A program made the translations under genes and the position numbers. Positions 52,081 to 60,239 of a stretch of 64,000 nt of DNA are shown here, piece after piece. This stretch comes from Alphaproteobacteria bacterium (GTDB lineage Bacteria; Pseudomonadota; Alphaproteobacteria; Rhodospirillales; Magnetospirillaceae), in NCBI GenBank assembly GCA_021325215.1, contig JAJPHO010000097.1:1-64000 (forward strand), in the 5' to 3' direction. Position 1 is the stretch's first letter, and every line of letters starts with the position of its first letter. Below the pieces are notes generated by a model, which worked only from the letters and a program-made list of their open reading frames with translations, was not told the origin of the DNA and ran no database searches.

Positions 52081-53826
52081 ATGCGCAGACGGGATCTTTT
52101 CAAAGCGGTGGCGGGACTGGCGATGATTCCGGTGATGGGGGTGCGGGCCCTGGCCGCTCCGTTCCGCCGGGTGCGCCCGGGCGACGCCGCCTGGCCGAAA
52201 GCGTCCGACTGGGAAGCCTTGCGCAAACAGGTCGGCGAAGCGCTGATCCGCCCCGAACCGCTGCACGGACCCTATGACAATCCCTTCAATATCGGCGACC
52301 AGGCTGCCGGCACCCAGGTGTCGGGCTGGCTGAACGCCTGGAAGCCCGGCATCAGCGCCTATGCGGTGAAGGCGCGCGGCGGCGAGGATGTCGCGGCGGC
52401 GGTGGATTTCGCCCGCCGTCATAAGTTGCGCCTGGTGGTGAAGGGCGGAGCGCACAGCTATCAGGGCACCTCGAACGCGCCGGACTCGCTGCTGGTGTGG
52501 ACCCGCGCGATGAACCGGGTCCAACTGATCGACGGCTTCACGCCGGAAGGCTGCAGCGATGCGCCGGTGCCGGCGGTGTCGGTCGAAGCGGGCGCGATGT
52601 GGATCGACGTCTATGACGCGGTGACCACCAAGGGCGGGCGCTACGCCCAGGGCGGCGGCTGCACCACGGTGGGCGTCGCCGGCCATGTGCAGAGCGGCGG
52701 CTTCGGCTCTTTCTCGAAGCGTTGGGGCACCGCCGCCGGCAGCGTGCTGGAAGCCGAGATCGTTACCGCCGACGGCACGCTGCGCCGCGTCAATAAATGC
52801 CGCGACCCCGAGCTGTTCTGGGGCATCAAGGGCGGTGGCGGCGGCAGTCTCGGCGTGGTGACCAGGCTGATCCTGCGCACCCACGACCTGCCCGAGTTCT
52901 TCGGCGGCGCCTTCGCCACCATCCGCGCCAATTCCGACGAAGCCTATCGCCGGCTGATCACGCGCTTCTTCGATTTCTATGCCGAAGCTTTATACAACCC
53001 GCATTGGGGCGAGCAGGCCAGGCTGCGCGGCGACAACCGCCTGGAAATCAGCATGGTCTGCCAGGGATTGACGGCCGAGGAAGCCAAGGCGGTATGGAAG
53101 CCGTTTCTCGACTGGCTGGCCGCTTCGCCGGGCGATTACGGCTTCGACGAGGATTTCTGGGCCGGCGCTTCGGTCGCGCGCGCCTGGTGGGATGCCGAGG
53201 CCCGCCGCAAGCGCGGTTCGACGGCGATGGTCTCCGACGACCGCCCCGGCGCTTCGGCGGCCCATGTCTGGTGGCGCGGCGATCAGGAGCAGTGCAGCGT
53301 GTTCCTCTATGGCTATGAATCGCTGTGGCTGCCGGGTTCGCTGCTGGACTCCGCGCGCCGCCCAGCCCTGGTCGAGGCGCTGATGGCCGCCAGCCGGCAC
53401 AAGAAGGTCGAGTTGCATTTCAACAAGGGCCTGGGCGGCGGCGATGTCGAAATGGCGGCGCTGGCCCGCGACACCGCGACCAATCCGGAAGCGGCGGACG
53501 CCTTCGCTTTGGCGATCATTGCCGATGGCGGCCCGTCGCGTTTTCCCGGCATGCCCGACGCCAGGGACGAGGAAAAGGCGCGCCAAGCCGCCGCGGCGGT
53601 CGATGCGGCGACGGCGATCCTGGCGCCGCTTGCCCCGGCCGGCGGCTCCTATGTCTCGGAGAGCAACTTCTTCAACAAGAGCTGGGCCAGATCGTTCTGG
53701 GGCAGCAATTATCCCCGGCTGCTGGCGGCCAAGCGCCGCTACGACCCCGACGGCCTATTCTTCGTCCATCACGGGGTCGGGTCCGAGGATTGGAGCGCGG
53801 ACGGCTTTACGCGAGACGCGACTTGA
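52081..53826 (+). CDS. Tat-exported bicovalent FAD oxidoreductase (BBE-like)
   Basis: 581 aa. N-terminal RRRDLF Tat motif. PCMH-type FAD domain (~90-270) with KGGAHSYQGTS (H125) and GGGCTTVGVAGH (C194), the residues that attach FAD to both His and Cys in berberine-bridge-type oxidases. The C-terminus has the BBE domain (NFFNKSWARSFWGSNYP...YDPDGLFFVHHG). Oxidises an unknown (poly)hydroxyl substrate, presumably in the periplasm. Divergent from LytTR. Confidence 0.9.
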   Translation: MRRRDLFKAVAGLAMIPVMGVRALAAPFRRVRPGDAAWPKASDWEALRKQVGEALIRPEPLHGPYDNPFNIGDQAAGTQVSGWLNAWKPGISAYAVKARGGEDVAAAVDFARRHKLRLVVKGGAHSYQGTSNAPDSLLVWTRAMNRVQLIDGFTPEGCSDAPVPAVSVEAGAMWIDVYDAVTTKGGRYAQGGGCTTVGVAGHVQSGGFGSFSKRWGTAAGSVLEAEIVTADGTLRRVNKCRDPELFWGIKGGGGGSLGVVTRLILRTHDLPEFFGGAFATIRANSDEAYRRLITRFFDFYAEALYNPHWGEQARLRGDNRLEISMVCQGLTAEEAKAVWKPFLDWLAASPGDYGFDEDFWAGASVARAWWDAEARRKRGSTAMVSDDRPGASAAHVWWRGDQEQCSVFLYGYESLWLPGSLLDSARRPALVEALMAASRHKKVELHFNKGLGGGDVEMAALARDTATNPEAADAFALAIIADGGPSRFPGMPDARDEEKARQAAAAVDAATAILAPLAPAGGSYVSESNFFNKSWARSFWGSNYPRLLAAKRRYDPDGLFFVHHGVGSEDWSADGFTRDAT

Positions 53827-54997
53827 TCCGGATCTCTCCTTCAAGGGTGCGATGGACCGGGCAGCGGCCGGCGATGGCCAGCAGCTTGTCCCGGTCCTCC
53901 TGCGACAGGTCGCCTTCCAGTGTGATCTCGCGCGTCATCTCGGTGAATTCACCGCCTTCGCCCTGAATCTTGGCCATCCGTAGCGCGACGCCGATCCGCT
54001 CGACCGGGATTTCCTTGCGCTCGGCATACATGCGCAGCGTGATCGAGGTGCAGGCGCCCAAGGCACCCAGCAGATAATCGAACGGGCCCGGTCCGGAATC
54101 GTCGCCGCCGATGTCGGCCGGCTCGCTGGCCTTCAGATGATGGCGTCCGGCGCGCACTGCGTTGGCATAGCGGCCGGTGCGGGTCTCTGTCACCGTCACC
54201 AGGCCGGGTTCGAGCGGAGCCTCCTGCGCCGTTTCCGCCTCCGGCAGGAAGCGCGAGGCCCAGGCGGCGATGATGTCGGCGGCATAGACCGCGTCGGCGC
54301 GCTTGCGCAGCAGATGGTCGGCGGTGTCCAGCGAGACGAAGCTCTTGGGATGGCGGGCGGCGGCGAAGATGGCGTTGGCGTTCTCGATCCCGACCGTGTC
54401 GTCGAGCGGGGCGTGGCAGACCAGCAGCGCCTTGTTCATGCCGGCCAGTGCGCCCAGGAAGTCCTGGCTGATGACATCGTCGAGGAACTGCTTTTTGATG
54501 GTGAAGGGACGTCCCGCCAGCATGACCTGGGCGATGCCGTTCTTCTCGATTTCGTCGATGCTGCCGGTGAACAGATGGGTGATGTGGCCGGCCGAGGAGG
54601 GCGCGGCCATGGTGGCGATGCCGACCGCTTCCGGCACCTTCGGTCCGGCCGCCAGCACGGCGGCGCCGCCCAGGCTGTGGCCGATCAGCAGCGACGGCGC
54701 GCGGTGGTTCTTGCGCAGATAATCGACGGCGGCCAGCAGGTCTTCGACGTTGGATGAGAAATTGGTGTTGGCGAATTCGCCTTCGCTGCTGCCGATGCCG
54801 GTGAAGTCGAAGCGCAGCACGGCGATGCCCTGCGATGTCAGCCGTTCGGCGACGCGCTGCGCGGCGAAGATGTCCTTGCCGCAAGTGAAGCAATGGGCGA
54901 ACAGCGCGAAAGCGCGCGGACGCTCGGGCAGGTCCAGGCGTGCGGCGAGCATCTGCCCCGAATGGCCTGGAAACTCGATCTTCCTGCTGTCGCTCAT
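53807..54997 (-). CDS. alpha/beta-hydrolase-OsmC fusion protein
   Basis: 396 aa. N-terminal alpha/beta hydrolase (~1-250): FAHCFTCGKD, RFDFTGIGSSEG, nucleophile elbow LIGHSLGGAA. C-terminal OsmC-like domain (~265-396): GPGPFDYLLGALGACTSITLRMYAERK and the second cysteine region AGRCPVHRTL. OsmC proteins reduce organic peroxides using the two cysteines. The fusion is known in proteobacteria. Convergent with the flavoprotein, overlapping by 20 bases. Confidence 0.93.
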   Translation of the reverse strand: MSDSRKIEFPGHSGQMLAARLDLPERPRAFALFAHCFTCGKDIFAAQRVAERLTSQGIAVLRFDFTGIGSSEGEFANTNFSSNVEDLLAAVDYLRKNHRAPSLLIGHSLGGAAVLAAGPKVPEAVGIATMAAPSSAGHITHLFTGSIDEIEKNGIAQVMLAGRPFTIKKQFLDDVISQDFLGALAGMNKALLVCHAPLDDTVGIENANAIFAAARHPKSFVSLDTADHLLRKRADAVYAADIIAAWASRFLPEAETAQEAPLEPGLVTVTETRTGRYANAVRAGRHHLKASEPADIGGDDSGPGPFDYLLGALGACTSITLRMYAERKEIPVERIGVALRMAKIQGEGGEFTEMTREITLEGDLSQEDRDKLLAIAGRCPVHRTLEGEIRIKSRLA

Positions 54998-55054
54998 CTT
55001 CTCCCCCGGCTACTCTTTATCCATATGAGATCAAACAATAAGGATCAGCCTGGG

Positions 55055-56299
55055 ATGTTGTCACGCCGCCTGTTTCTCGGAACCGCCGCCGCCTCGCCCG
55101 CCGCGGCTCTCGCCCTTGGCCAAGCGGCTCCCGCCTCGGCGGCGGAGACCGGGCTGTCCAGCATCACCGGGGATGCCAAGCCGATCGGCGCCGATGAGCG
55201 CCGCGCCCGCATCGCCAAGCTGCAGGATCTGATGGGGCGCCAGAAGATCGGCGCGCTGCTGGTCGAATCCGGCTCCTCGCTCGATTATTTCACCGGCATC
55301 CGCTGGTGGCGCTCCGAGCGCACCACCGCCGCGGTGATCCCGGCCAAGGGCGAGGTGATCGTGGTGACGCCGGCCTTCGAAGAACCCTCGATCCGCGAAA
55401 CTCTGCAGATCGGCGGCGACGTGCGGCCGTGGAACGAGCATGAGAGCCCGTTCCAGCGCCTGGCCGAAGCGCTGCACGACCGGGGGGCTATGACGGTGGC
55501 GGTCGAGCCGACCACCCGCTTCTTCATCATCGACCGGCTGCGCCAGGCTGCGCCTCATCTCAAGATCGTGTCCGGCGACGCGCTGATCCGCGCCTGCCGT
55601 ATGCACAAATCGCCGGCCGAGCTGGCTCTGCTGCGCATCGCCAATCAGGTCACTTTGCAGGCGATCCAATATGCGCACGGCAAGGTCGTGGCCGGCATGA
55701 AGGCGACCGGGATCGGCGCCCTGATCACCGAGGCCACCGCGGCGCTGGGCGGCGAGCCCGACGACGCGCTGGTGCTGCTCAACGAAGCCAGCGCCTATCC
55801 GCACGGCTCGCACAAGCCGCAGGAAATCCGCGACGGCTCGACCGTGCTGGTCGATGTCGGCTGCAAGGTGCATGGCTATCAGTCCGACATTTCCCGCACC
55901 TGGGTGTTCGGCACGCCGTCCGACAAGCAGCGCAAGATGTGGGACACCGTGCGGCGCGGCCAGCAGATCGCCTTCGAGACGGCCAAGCTGGGCGTCAAAT
56001 GCGGCGCCATCGACGATGCGGTGCGCGCCTTCTATGAAAAGGAAGGCTGGGGGCCGGGCTATCATCTGCCGGGCCTGCCGCACCGTACCGGCCATGGCAT
56101 CGGCATGGACGGCCATGAATCGCCCTATCTGGTGCATGGCGACGACACGCCGTTGGAACCCGGCATGTGCTTCTCCGACGAACCCGGCCTTTATGTGCCC
56201 GGCGAATTCGGCATCCGCCTTGAGGATTGCTGGGTTATGACCGAGTCGGGGCCGCAGGGCTTCACCTCTTTCGCGAGGTCGATCGATGACCCGGTCTAA
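55055..56299 (+). CDS. exported M24-family aminopeptidase (Xaa-Pro type)
   Basis: 414 aa from ATG 55055 (AAGGA ~10 bases before; ATG 55025 possible). Tat-like signal SRRLFLGTAAA. Creatinase-type N-domain, then the pita-bread domain with metal ligands in VLVDVGCKVHGYQSDISRTW, PHRTGHGIGMDGHE, FSDEPGLY and IRLEDCW. Removes N-terminal residues next to proline, or acts as a creatinase-like hydrolase. The stop overlaps DUF72 by 14 bases. Confidence 0.92.
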   Translation: MLSRRLFLGTAAASPAAALALGQAAPASAAETGLSSITGDAKPIGADERRARIAKLQDLMGRQKIGALLVESGSSLDYFTGIRWWRSERTTAAVIPAKGEVIVVTPAFEEPSIRETLQIGGDVRPWNEHESPFQRLAEALHDRGAMTVAVEPTTRFFIIDRLRQAAPHLKIVSGDALIRACRMHKSPAELALLRIANQVTLQAIQYAHGKVVAGMKATGIGALITEATAALGGEPDDALVLLNEASAYPHGSHKPQEIRDGSTVLVDVGCKVHGYQSDISRTWVFGTPSDKQRKMWDTVRRGQQIAFETAKLGVKCGAIDDAVRAFYEKEGWGPGYHLPGLPHRTGHGIGMDGHESPYLVHGDDTPLEPGMCFSDEPGLYVPGEFGIRLEDCWVMTESGPQGFTSFARSIDDPV

Positions 56300-57035
56300 T
56301 ACCAAAATCCGCATCGGCATCGGCGGCTGGACCTTCGAGCCCTGGCGCGGAACCTTCTATCCCGAGAAACTGACGCAAAAGCGTGAATTGGAATATGCCT
56401 CCGGCAAGCTCGGCTCGATCGAGGTCAACGGCACCTATTACAGCCTGATGAAGCCGGACAGCTTCAGGAAATGGCACGACGAGACCCCTGCCGATTTCAT
56501 CTTCAGCCTGAAGGCGACGAAGTTCTGCACCAACCGAAAGGTCTTGGCGACCGCCGGTGAATCGATCGAGCGATTCATCATGAGCGGGGTGCTGGAGCTG
56601 AAGGACAAGCTGGGCCCGATCAACTGGCAGTTCATGGGCACCAAGAAATTCGATCCCGAGGATTTCGGCGCCTTCCTCAAATTGCTGCCGAAATCGGTCG
56701 AGGGGCGCTCGCTGCGCCATGCCGTCGAAGTGCGCCATGAGAGCTTCCAGACGCCGGAATTCTACGAGATGGCCCGCCGGCACGAGGTGGCGATCATCCA
56801 GGCCGGCGATTCAAAATTTCCCGAGATCGAAGAAGCGACGGCGCCTTTCGCCTATGTCCGCATCATGGGCACGCGCGAGGACGAGCCGAAGGGCTATTCC
56901 GAAGCCGAGCTGGACGCCTGGGCCGAGCGGGCCAAGGGCTGGGCCGCCGACGGGCGCGACGTGTTCTTCTACGTGATCAGCGGCGCCAAGCAGCATAACC
57001 CGGCGGCGGCGATGGCACTGATCGAGAGGATTTGA
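56286..57035 (+). CDS. DUF72-family protein
   Basis: 249 aa. DUF72 barrel: IRIGIGGWTFEPWRGTFYPEKL, SIEVNGTYYSLMKPDSFRKWHDETPADFIFSLKATKFCTN and LRHAVEVRHESF are all typical. The function of this TIM-barrel-like family is not established. The ATG at 56286 lies within the M24 gene, so translation is coupled. Confidence 0.93.
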   Translation: MTRSNTKIRIGIGGWTFEPWRGTFYPEKLTQKRELEYASGKLGSIEVNGTYYSLMKPDSFRKWHDETPADFIFSLKATKFCTNRKVLATAGESIERFIMSGVLELKDKLGPINWQFMGTKKFDPEDFGAFLKLLPKSVEGRSLRHAVEVRHESFQTPEFYEMARRHEVAIIQAGDSKFPEIEEATAPFAYVRIMGTREDEPKGYSEAELDAWAERAKGWAADGRDVFFYVISGAKQHNPAAAMALIERI

Positions 57036-57036
57036 C

Positions 57037-57426
57037 CTAGGCCGGGCGCCTTTGGCGTGATGCCATGACGAGGGCGACGCCCAGGCTTACGCCATAGCCC
57101 CACAGCAGCCAGGCGGCGCCGAGCCGCACGATCGTTTCGTCGGCGCCATAGAGGCCATGCATCCATCGCAGGGCCGCGCCGTCGATCATCATGGCGACGG
57201 CGCCGACCACGCTGACACCCTGCATCAATTGATCGGTGGTCAGCCGGGCGAAGCGCTGGATCAGCCAGACGCTGGCCCAGGCCATCGGCAGGGTGGTGAG
57301 AAAGCCGATATTCCCTTGCAGCGGATCGGAGAATGCGCCGGGCGCGAAGCGGATATAAGCGGTAGCGACCACCCAGAGGGCGAGACTCAGCAGCACCAGG
57401 CGAACGGTCTGGGATCGGGTTGGCAT
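57037..57426 (-). CDS. four-helix membrane protein (DUF5367-like, tentative)
   Basis: 129 aa from ATG 57426 (GGGAGGT upstream). Four predicted membrane helices, with LVLLSLALWVVATAYIRFAPGAF at the N-terminus. The pattern resembles DUF5367 proteins, a weak assignment. It is divergent from a TetR-family gene and has a perfect 20-base palindrome 16 bases before its start, so it is very likely the regulated target. Confidence 0.72.
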   Translation of the reverse strand: MPTRSQTVRLVLLSLALWVVATAYIRFAPGAFSDPLQGNIGFLTTLPMAWASVWLIQRFARLTTDQLMQGVSVVGAVAMMIDGAALRWMHGLYGADETIVRLGAAWLLWGYGVSLGVALVMASRQRRPA

Positions 57427-57441
57427 GCGAACCTCCCTGCA

Positions 57442-57461
57442 TATGTAGCATGTGCTACATA
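57442..57461. promoter_or_regulatory. TetR operator 1, perfect 20-base palindrome
   Basis: TATGTAGCATGTGCTACATA reads the same on both strands except the central 2 bases. It lies directly before the membrane-protein gene. A second site with the same halves is 9 bases away. Confidence 0.75.
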
Positions 57462-57469
57462 GTATGAAT

Positions 57470-57487
57470 TTGTAGTGGGTGCTACAA
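57470..57487. promoter_or_regulatory. TetR operator 2
   Basis: TTGTAGTGGGTGCTACAA has perfect 6-base outer halves and shares the TGTAG...CTACA core with site 1. It ends 6 bases before the TetR start and overlaps its ribosome-binding site, so binding would block TetR expression itself. Confidence 0.7.
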
Positions 57488-57493
57488 GGGGCG

Positions 57494-58066
57494 ATGCGCG
57501 CCAAACGGATGGATATCGCCGAGAGAATCGCCGACAGCCTGCTCGATTGCGGGGTGGCGCAAATTCCGCTGCGCGAACTTGCCGCCCGGCTCTGCACCAG
57601 CGACCGCATGCTGCTCTATTATTTCTCGGACAAAAGCGATCTGATCCGCTGTTCGCTGGGCATCGTCTCCACCCGGCTGACGACCCTGCTGGCGGAAGCT
57701 TTACCGGAGGGGCGCATGGTGCCGGCGGCTTTGGCGGAGGCCGCGCTGAGCCTGCTGTTGTCCGACAGTGCGGCGCCCTTCATGGCTGTGTGGGGTGATC
57801 TGGTCGCCTGGGCGGGGCGCGGCGAAGAGCCGTTCCGCTCGGTGGCGGAGTCCATCATGGCGGGCTGGCAGGCGTGGACGGAAAGCCGCCTCGACGGCGT
57901 GGACGAGGCTGAGAAACCAGCGCTCGCCTCGGCGATCCTGATCTTGCTGGAAGGCGCGCGTCAGGTAGAGGCGATCCGGCCGGGCTCTGCTCGCGGCGCC
58001 GTCCGGATATTGATGGCCGGATTTGACCGCAAGGAGCGGAGTGCGGCAGAGTCGGCATCGTTTTAG
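57494..58066 (+). CDS. TetR-family transcriptional regulator
   Basis: 190 aa from ATG 57494. HTH: GVAQIPLRELAARLCTSDRMLLYYFSDKSDLIRCSL, a variant in which the usual ATIY segment reads RMLLYYF. The C-terminal helical domain ends QVEAIRPGSARGAVRILMAGF. It is autoregulated and represses the divergent membrane protein by the twin palindromes. ada follows after 14 bases on the same strand and may be co-transcribed. Confidence 0.88.
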   Translation: MRAKRMDIAERIADSLLDCGVAQIPLRELAARLCTSDRMLLYYFSDKSDLIRCSLGIVSTRLTTLLAEALPEGRMVPAALAEAALSLLLSDSAAPFMAVWGDLVAWAGRGEEPFRSVAESIMAGWQAWTESRLDGVDEAEKPALASAILILLEGARQVEAIRPGSARGAVRILMAGFDRKERSAAESASF

Positions 58067-58080
58067 AGAAGGGGCATCCG

Positions 58081-59166
58081 ATGACCAAAAGGATCAGAAA
58101 GATGCTGTCTCAACCGATCTCTCCGACTGAAACCGATCCCCGCTGGCAGGCGGTGCGCGAGCGCGATGCCGGCCGGGACGGAACTTTCGTCTATGCCGTA
58201 CGCACCACCGGCGTCTATTGCCGCCCGGCCTGCCCGTCGCGGCTGCCAAAGCCGGCCAATGTCGAATTCTTCGACGGCCCCGCCGCTGCCGAGGCCGCGG
58301 GCTACCGCGCCTGTCAGCGCTGCAAGCCCAAGCAGGCCCCGCTGGCCACCCGCCAGGCCGAACTCGTCGCGGCGGCCTGCCGCACCATCGAGCAGGCCGA
58401 GGAATTGCCCAATCTCGATCAACTGGCCGAACGGGCCGGTCTCAGCCCGTTCCATTTTCACCGCGTGTTCAAGGCGGTGACCGGGCTGACCCCGAAAGAC
58501 TACGCCGCCGCCCATCGCGGCAAGCGTATGCGTGAGGAACTGGCCGGTGCGGGCAGCGTCACCGATGCGCTGTATGGGGCGGGTTTCAATTCCAGCGGCC
58601 GTTTCTATGAAGCCGCCGACAAGCTGCTCGGCATGAAGCCCGGCGCCTATCGCAAGGGCGGGGCCAAGGCCGAGATCCGCTTCGCCGTCGGGCAATGCAG
58701 CCTGGGCGCCATTCTGGTGGCGCAGAGCGAGCGGGGCATTTGCGCCATCCTGCTCGATGATGATCCGGATGCGCTGGTGCGCGACCTGCAGGACCGCTTC
58801 CCCAATGCCGCGCTGATCGGCGGCGATGCGGAGTTCGAGGAACTGGTCGCCAAGGTGGTCGGCTTCGTCGAGGCGCCTGGCCTCGGGCTCGATCTGCCGC
58901 TCGACGTGCAGGGCACCGCGTTCCAGGAACGGGTCTGGCAAGCCTTGCGCGGCATTCCCGCCGGGCAGACCGTCAGCTATGCCGAGATCGCCGAGGCGAT
59001 CGGCTCGCCCAATGCGGTCCGCGCCGTGGCGGGAGCCTGCGCCGCCAACAAGATCGCGGTGGCGATTCCCTGCCACCGCGTGGTGCGCACCGACGGCGAA
59101 TTGTCCGGCTATCGCTGGGGTGTGGAGCGCAAGCGGGTGCTGATCGAACGGGAGAAGCGGGCGTGA
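58081..59166 (+). CDS. ada: Ada-type methylated-DNA repair/transcription activator
   Basis: 361 aa. N-terminal Ada zinc domain with C47 (GVYCRPACPS), C51 and YRACQRCKP; an AraC-type HTH at ~95-185 (NLDQLAERAGLSPFHFHRVFKAVTGLTPK); C-terminal O6-alkylguanine methyltransferase with PCHRV (C331). It repairs alkylated DNA and activates its regulon after methylation. AAGGGG precedes the ATG (58102 is an alternative). The stop overlaps the next gene (GTGA). Confidence 0.95.
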   Translation: MTKRIRKMLSQPISPTETDPRWQAVRERDAGRDGTFVYAVRTTGVYCRPACPSRLPKPANVEFFDGPAAAEAAGYRACQRCKPKQAPLATRQAELVAAACRTIEQAEELPNLDQLAERAGLSPFHFHRVFKAVTGLTPKDYAAAHRGKRMREELAGAGSVTDALYGAGFNSSGRFYEAADKLLGMKPGAYRKGGAKAEIRFAVGQCSLGAILVAQSERGICAILLDDDPDALVRDLQDRFPNAALIGGDAEFEELVAKVVGFVEAPGLGLDLPLDVQGTAFQERVWQALRGIPAGQTVSYAEIAEAIGSPNAVRAVAGACAANKIAVAIPCHRVVRTDGELSGYRWGVERKRVLIEREKRA

Positions 59167-59834
59167 CCCTGGAAGCCGATCTCGACTCCCAAGGTTGCGC
59201 CGTCATCGAGAAATTGCTGTCCCCGGAAGAGTGCCGCAAAGTCGCGGCACTCTATCCCGAGGACCGGTTTTTCCGCTCGACGGTGCATATGGCGCGGCAT
59301 GGCTTTGGTCTGGGGGAATATCGCTATTTCCGCTATCCGCTGCCGGACCGGCTGGCCGAACTGCGCACCACCCTCTATCGCCGCCTGGCGCCGGTCGCCA
59401 ACAGCTGGAACGAGCGGATGGGGATCGGCCGGCGCTATCCCGCCGAGCATGCCGATTTCCTGGCCGAATGCCACGCGGCGGGGCAGCTTCGCCCGACGCC
59501 GCTGCTGCTGCGCTACGGGCCGGGCGACTATAATTGCCTGCATCAGGATCTTTACGGTGAGATGGTCTTCCCGCTGCAGGTCGCCATCCTGCTGTCGGAA
59601 CCGGGCGAGGATTTCCGCGGCGGCGAATTCGTCCTGACCGAGCAGCGTCCCCGCATGCAGAGCCGCGCCGAAGTGGTGCCGCTGCGCCAGGGCGACGCCG
59701 TCGCCTTCGCCGTCAACCAGCGCCCGTCACGCGGTTCGCGCGGCGATTATCGCGTCACCATGCGGCACGGCGTCAGCCGGATTCGGACGGGGAACCGGCA
59801 CACCTTGGGTATCATTTTTCACGATGCTCTTTGA
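59163..59834 (+). CDS. 2OG-Fe(II) oxygenase coupled to ada
   Basis: 223 aa from GTG 59163 (GTGA overlap with ada). Fe(II)/2-oxoglutarate oxygenase: H-x-D motif in LHQDLYGEMVFPLQV, distal histidine in VTMRHGVSRI, and the 2-oxoglutarate arginine in GNRHTLGIIFHDA. N-terminal EKLLSPEECRKVAALYP resembles prolyl-hydroxylase-like proteins (COG3826-type). It is not AlkB, which has a different motif arrangement. The link to ada suggests a DNA-damage role. Confidence 0.85.
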   Translation: MTLEADLDSQGCAVIEKLLSPEECRKVAALYPEDRFFRSTVHMARHGFGLGEYRYFRYPLPDRLAELRTTLYRRLAPVANSWNERMGIGRRYPAEHADFLAECHAAGQLRPTPLLLRYGPGDYNCLHQDLYGEMVFPLQVAILLSEPGEDFRGGEFVLTEQRPRMQSRAEVVPLRQGDAVAFAVNQRPSRGSRGDYRVTMRHGVSRIRTGNRHTLGIIFHDAL

Positions 59835-59861
59835 TCTCGACGCCCGGCCGATCTTTCCTCT

Positions 59862-59885
59862 ATACTGAACCAAATGGTTCAGTAT
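59862..59885. promoter_or_regulatory. ArsR operator spanning the start codon
   Basis: Perfect inverted repeat of 24 bases: ATACTGAACCA (59862-59872), central AA, TGGTTCAGTAT (59875-59885). The ATG at 59874 is in the centre, and TATACT (59861-59866) is a likely -10. Transcription from this -10 would begin at or near the ATG, giving a leaderless mRNA repressed directly by ArsR. Confidence 0.75.
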
Positions 59886-60239
59886 GTAGCCACTCACCTG
59901 GATGCCACGTTCGCCGCGCTCTCGGATGCCACCCGGCGCGGCGTTCTGGAGCAGCTCGGCCGCGCGGACGCTTCGATCACGGACCTCGCCGAGATGTTTC
60001 GCATGACCCTCACGGGCATGAAGAAGCACATCGCCGTCCTGGAACGGGCCGGGCTGGTCATCACGGAAAAGATCGGCCGCGTGCGGACCTGCAGGCTTGG
60101 CCTGGGCGGACTTGAGGAAGAAGCGGCGTGGATCGAGCAATACCGCCAGGTCTGGGACGCGCGCTTCGATGCATTGGACACGATTGTCGATGAGTTGAAA
60201 CGGCAGGAGAACATCGATGGACAAACGAGCGGACAATGA
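59874..60239 (+). CDS. ArsR-family regulator (SRPBCC-associated)
   Basis: 121 aa. Winged helix LDATFAALSDATRRGVLEQLGRADASITDLAEMFRMTLTGMKKHIAVLERAGLVITEKIGRVRTCRL; no metal-binding CxC, so of the non-metal ArsR subgroup. No Shine-Dalgarno, with the start within the operator. The end overlaps the SRPBCC gene by 23 bases, so the two are co-translated; this pairing is common. Confidence 0.9.
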   Translation: MVQYVATHLDATFAALSDATRRGVLEQLGRADASITDLAEMFRMTLTGMKKHIAVLERAGLVITEKIGRVRTCRLGLGGLEEEAAWIEQYRQVWDARFDALDTIVDELKRQENIDGQTSGQ

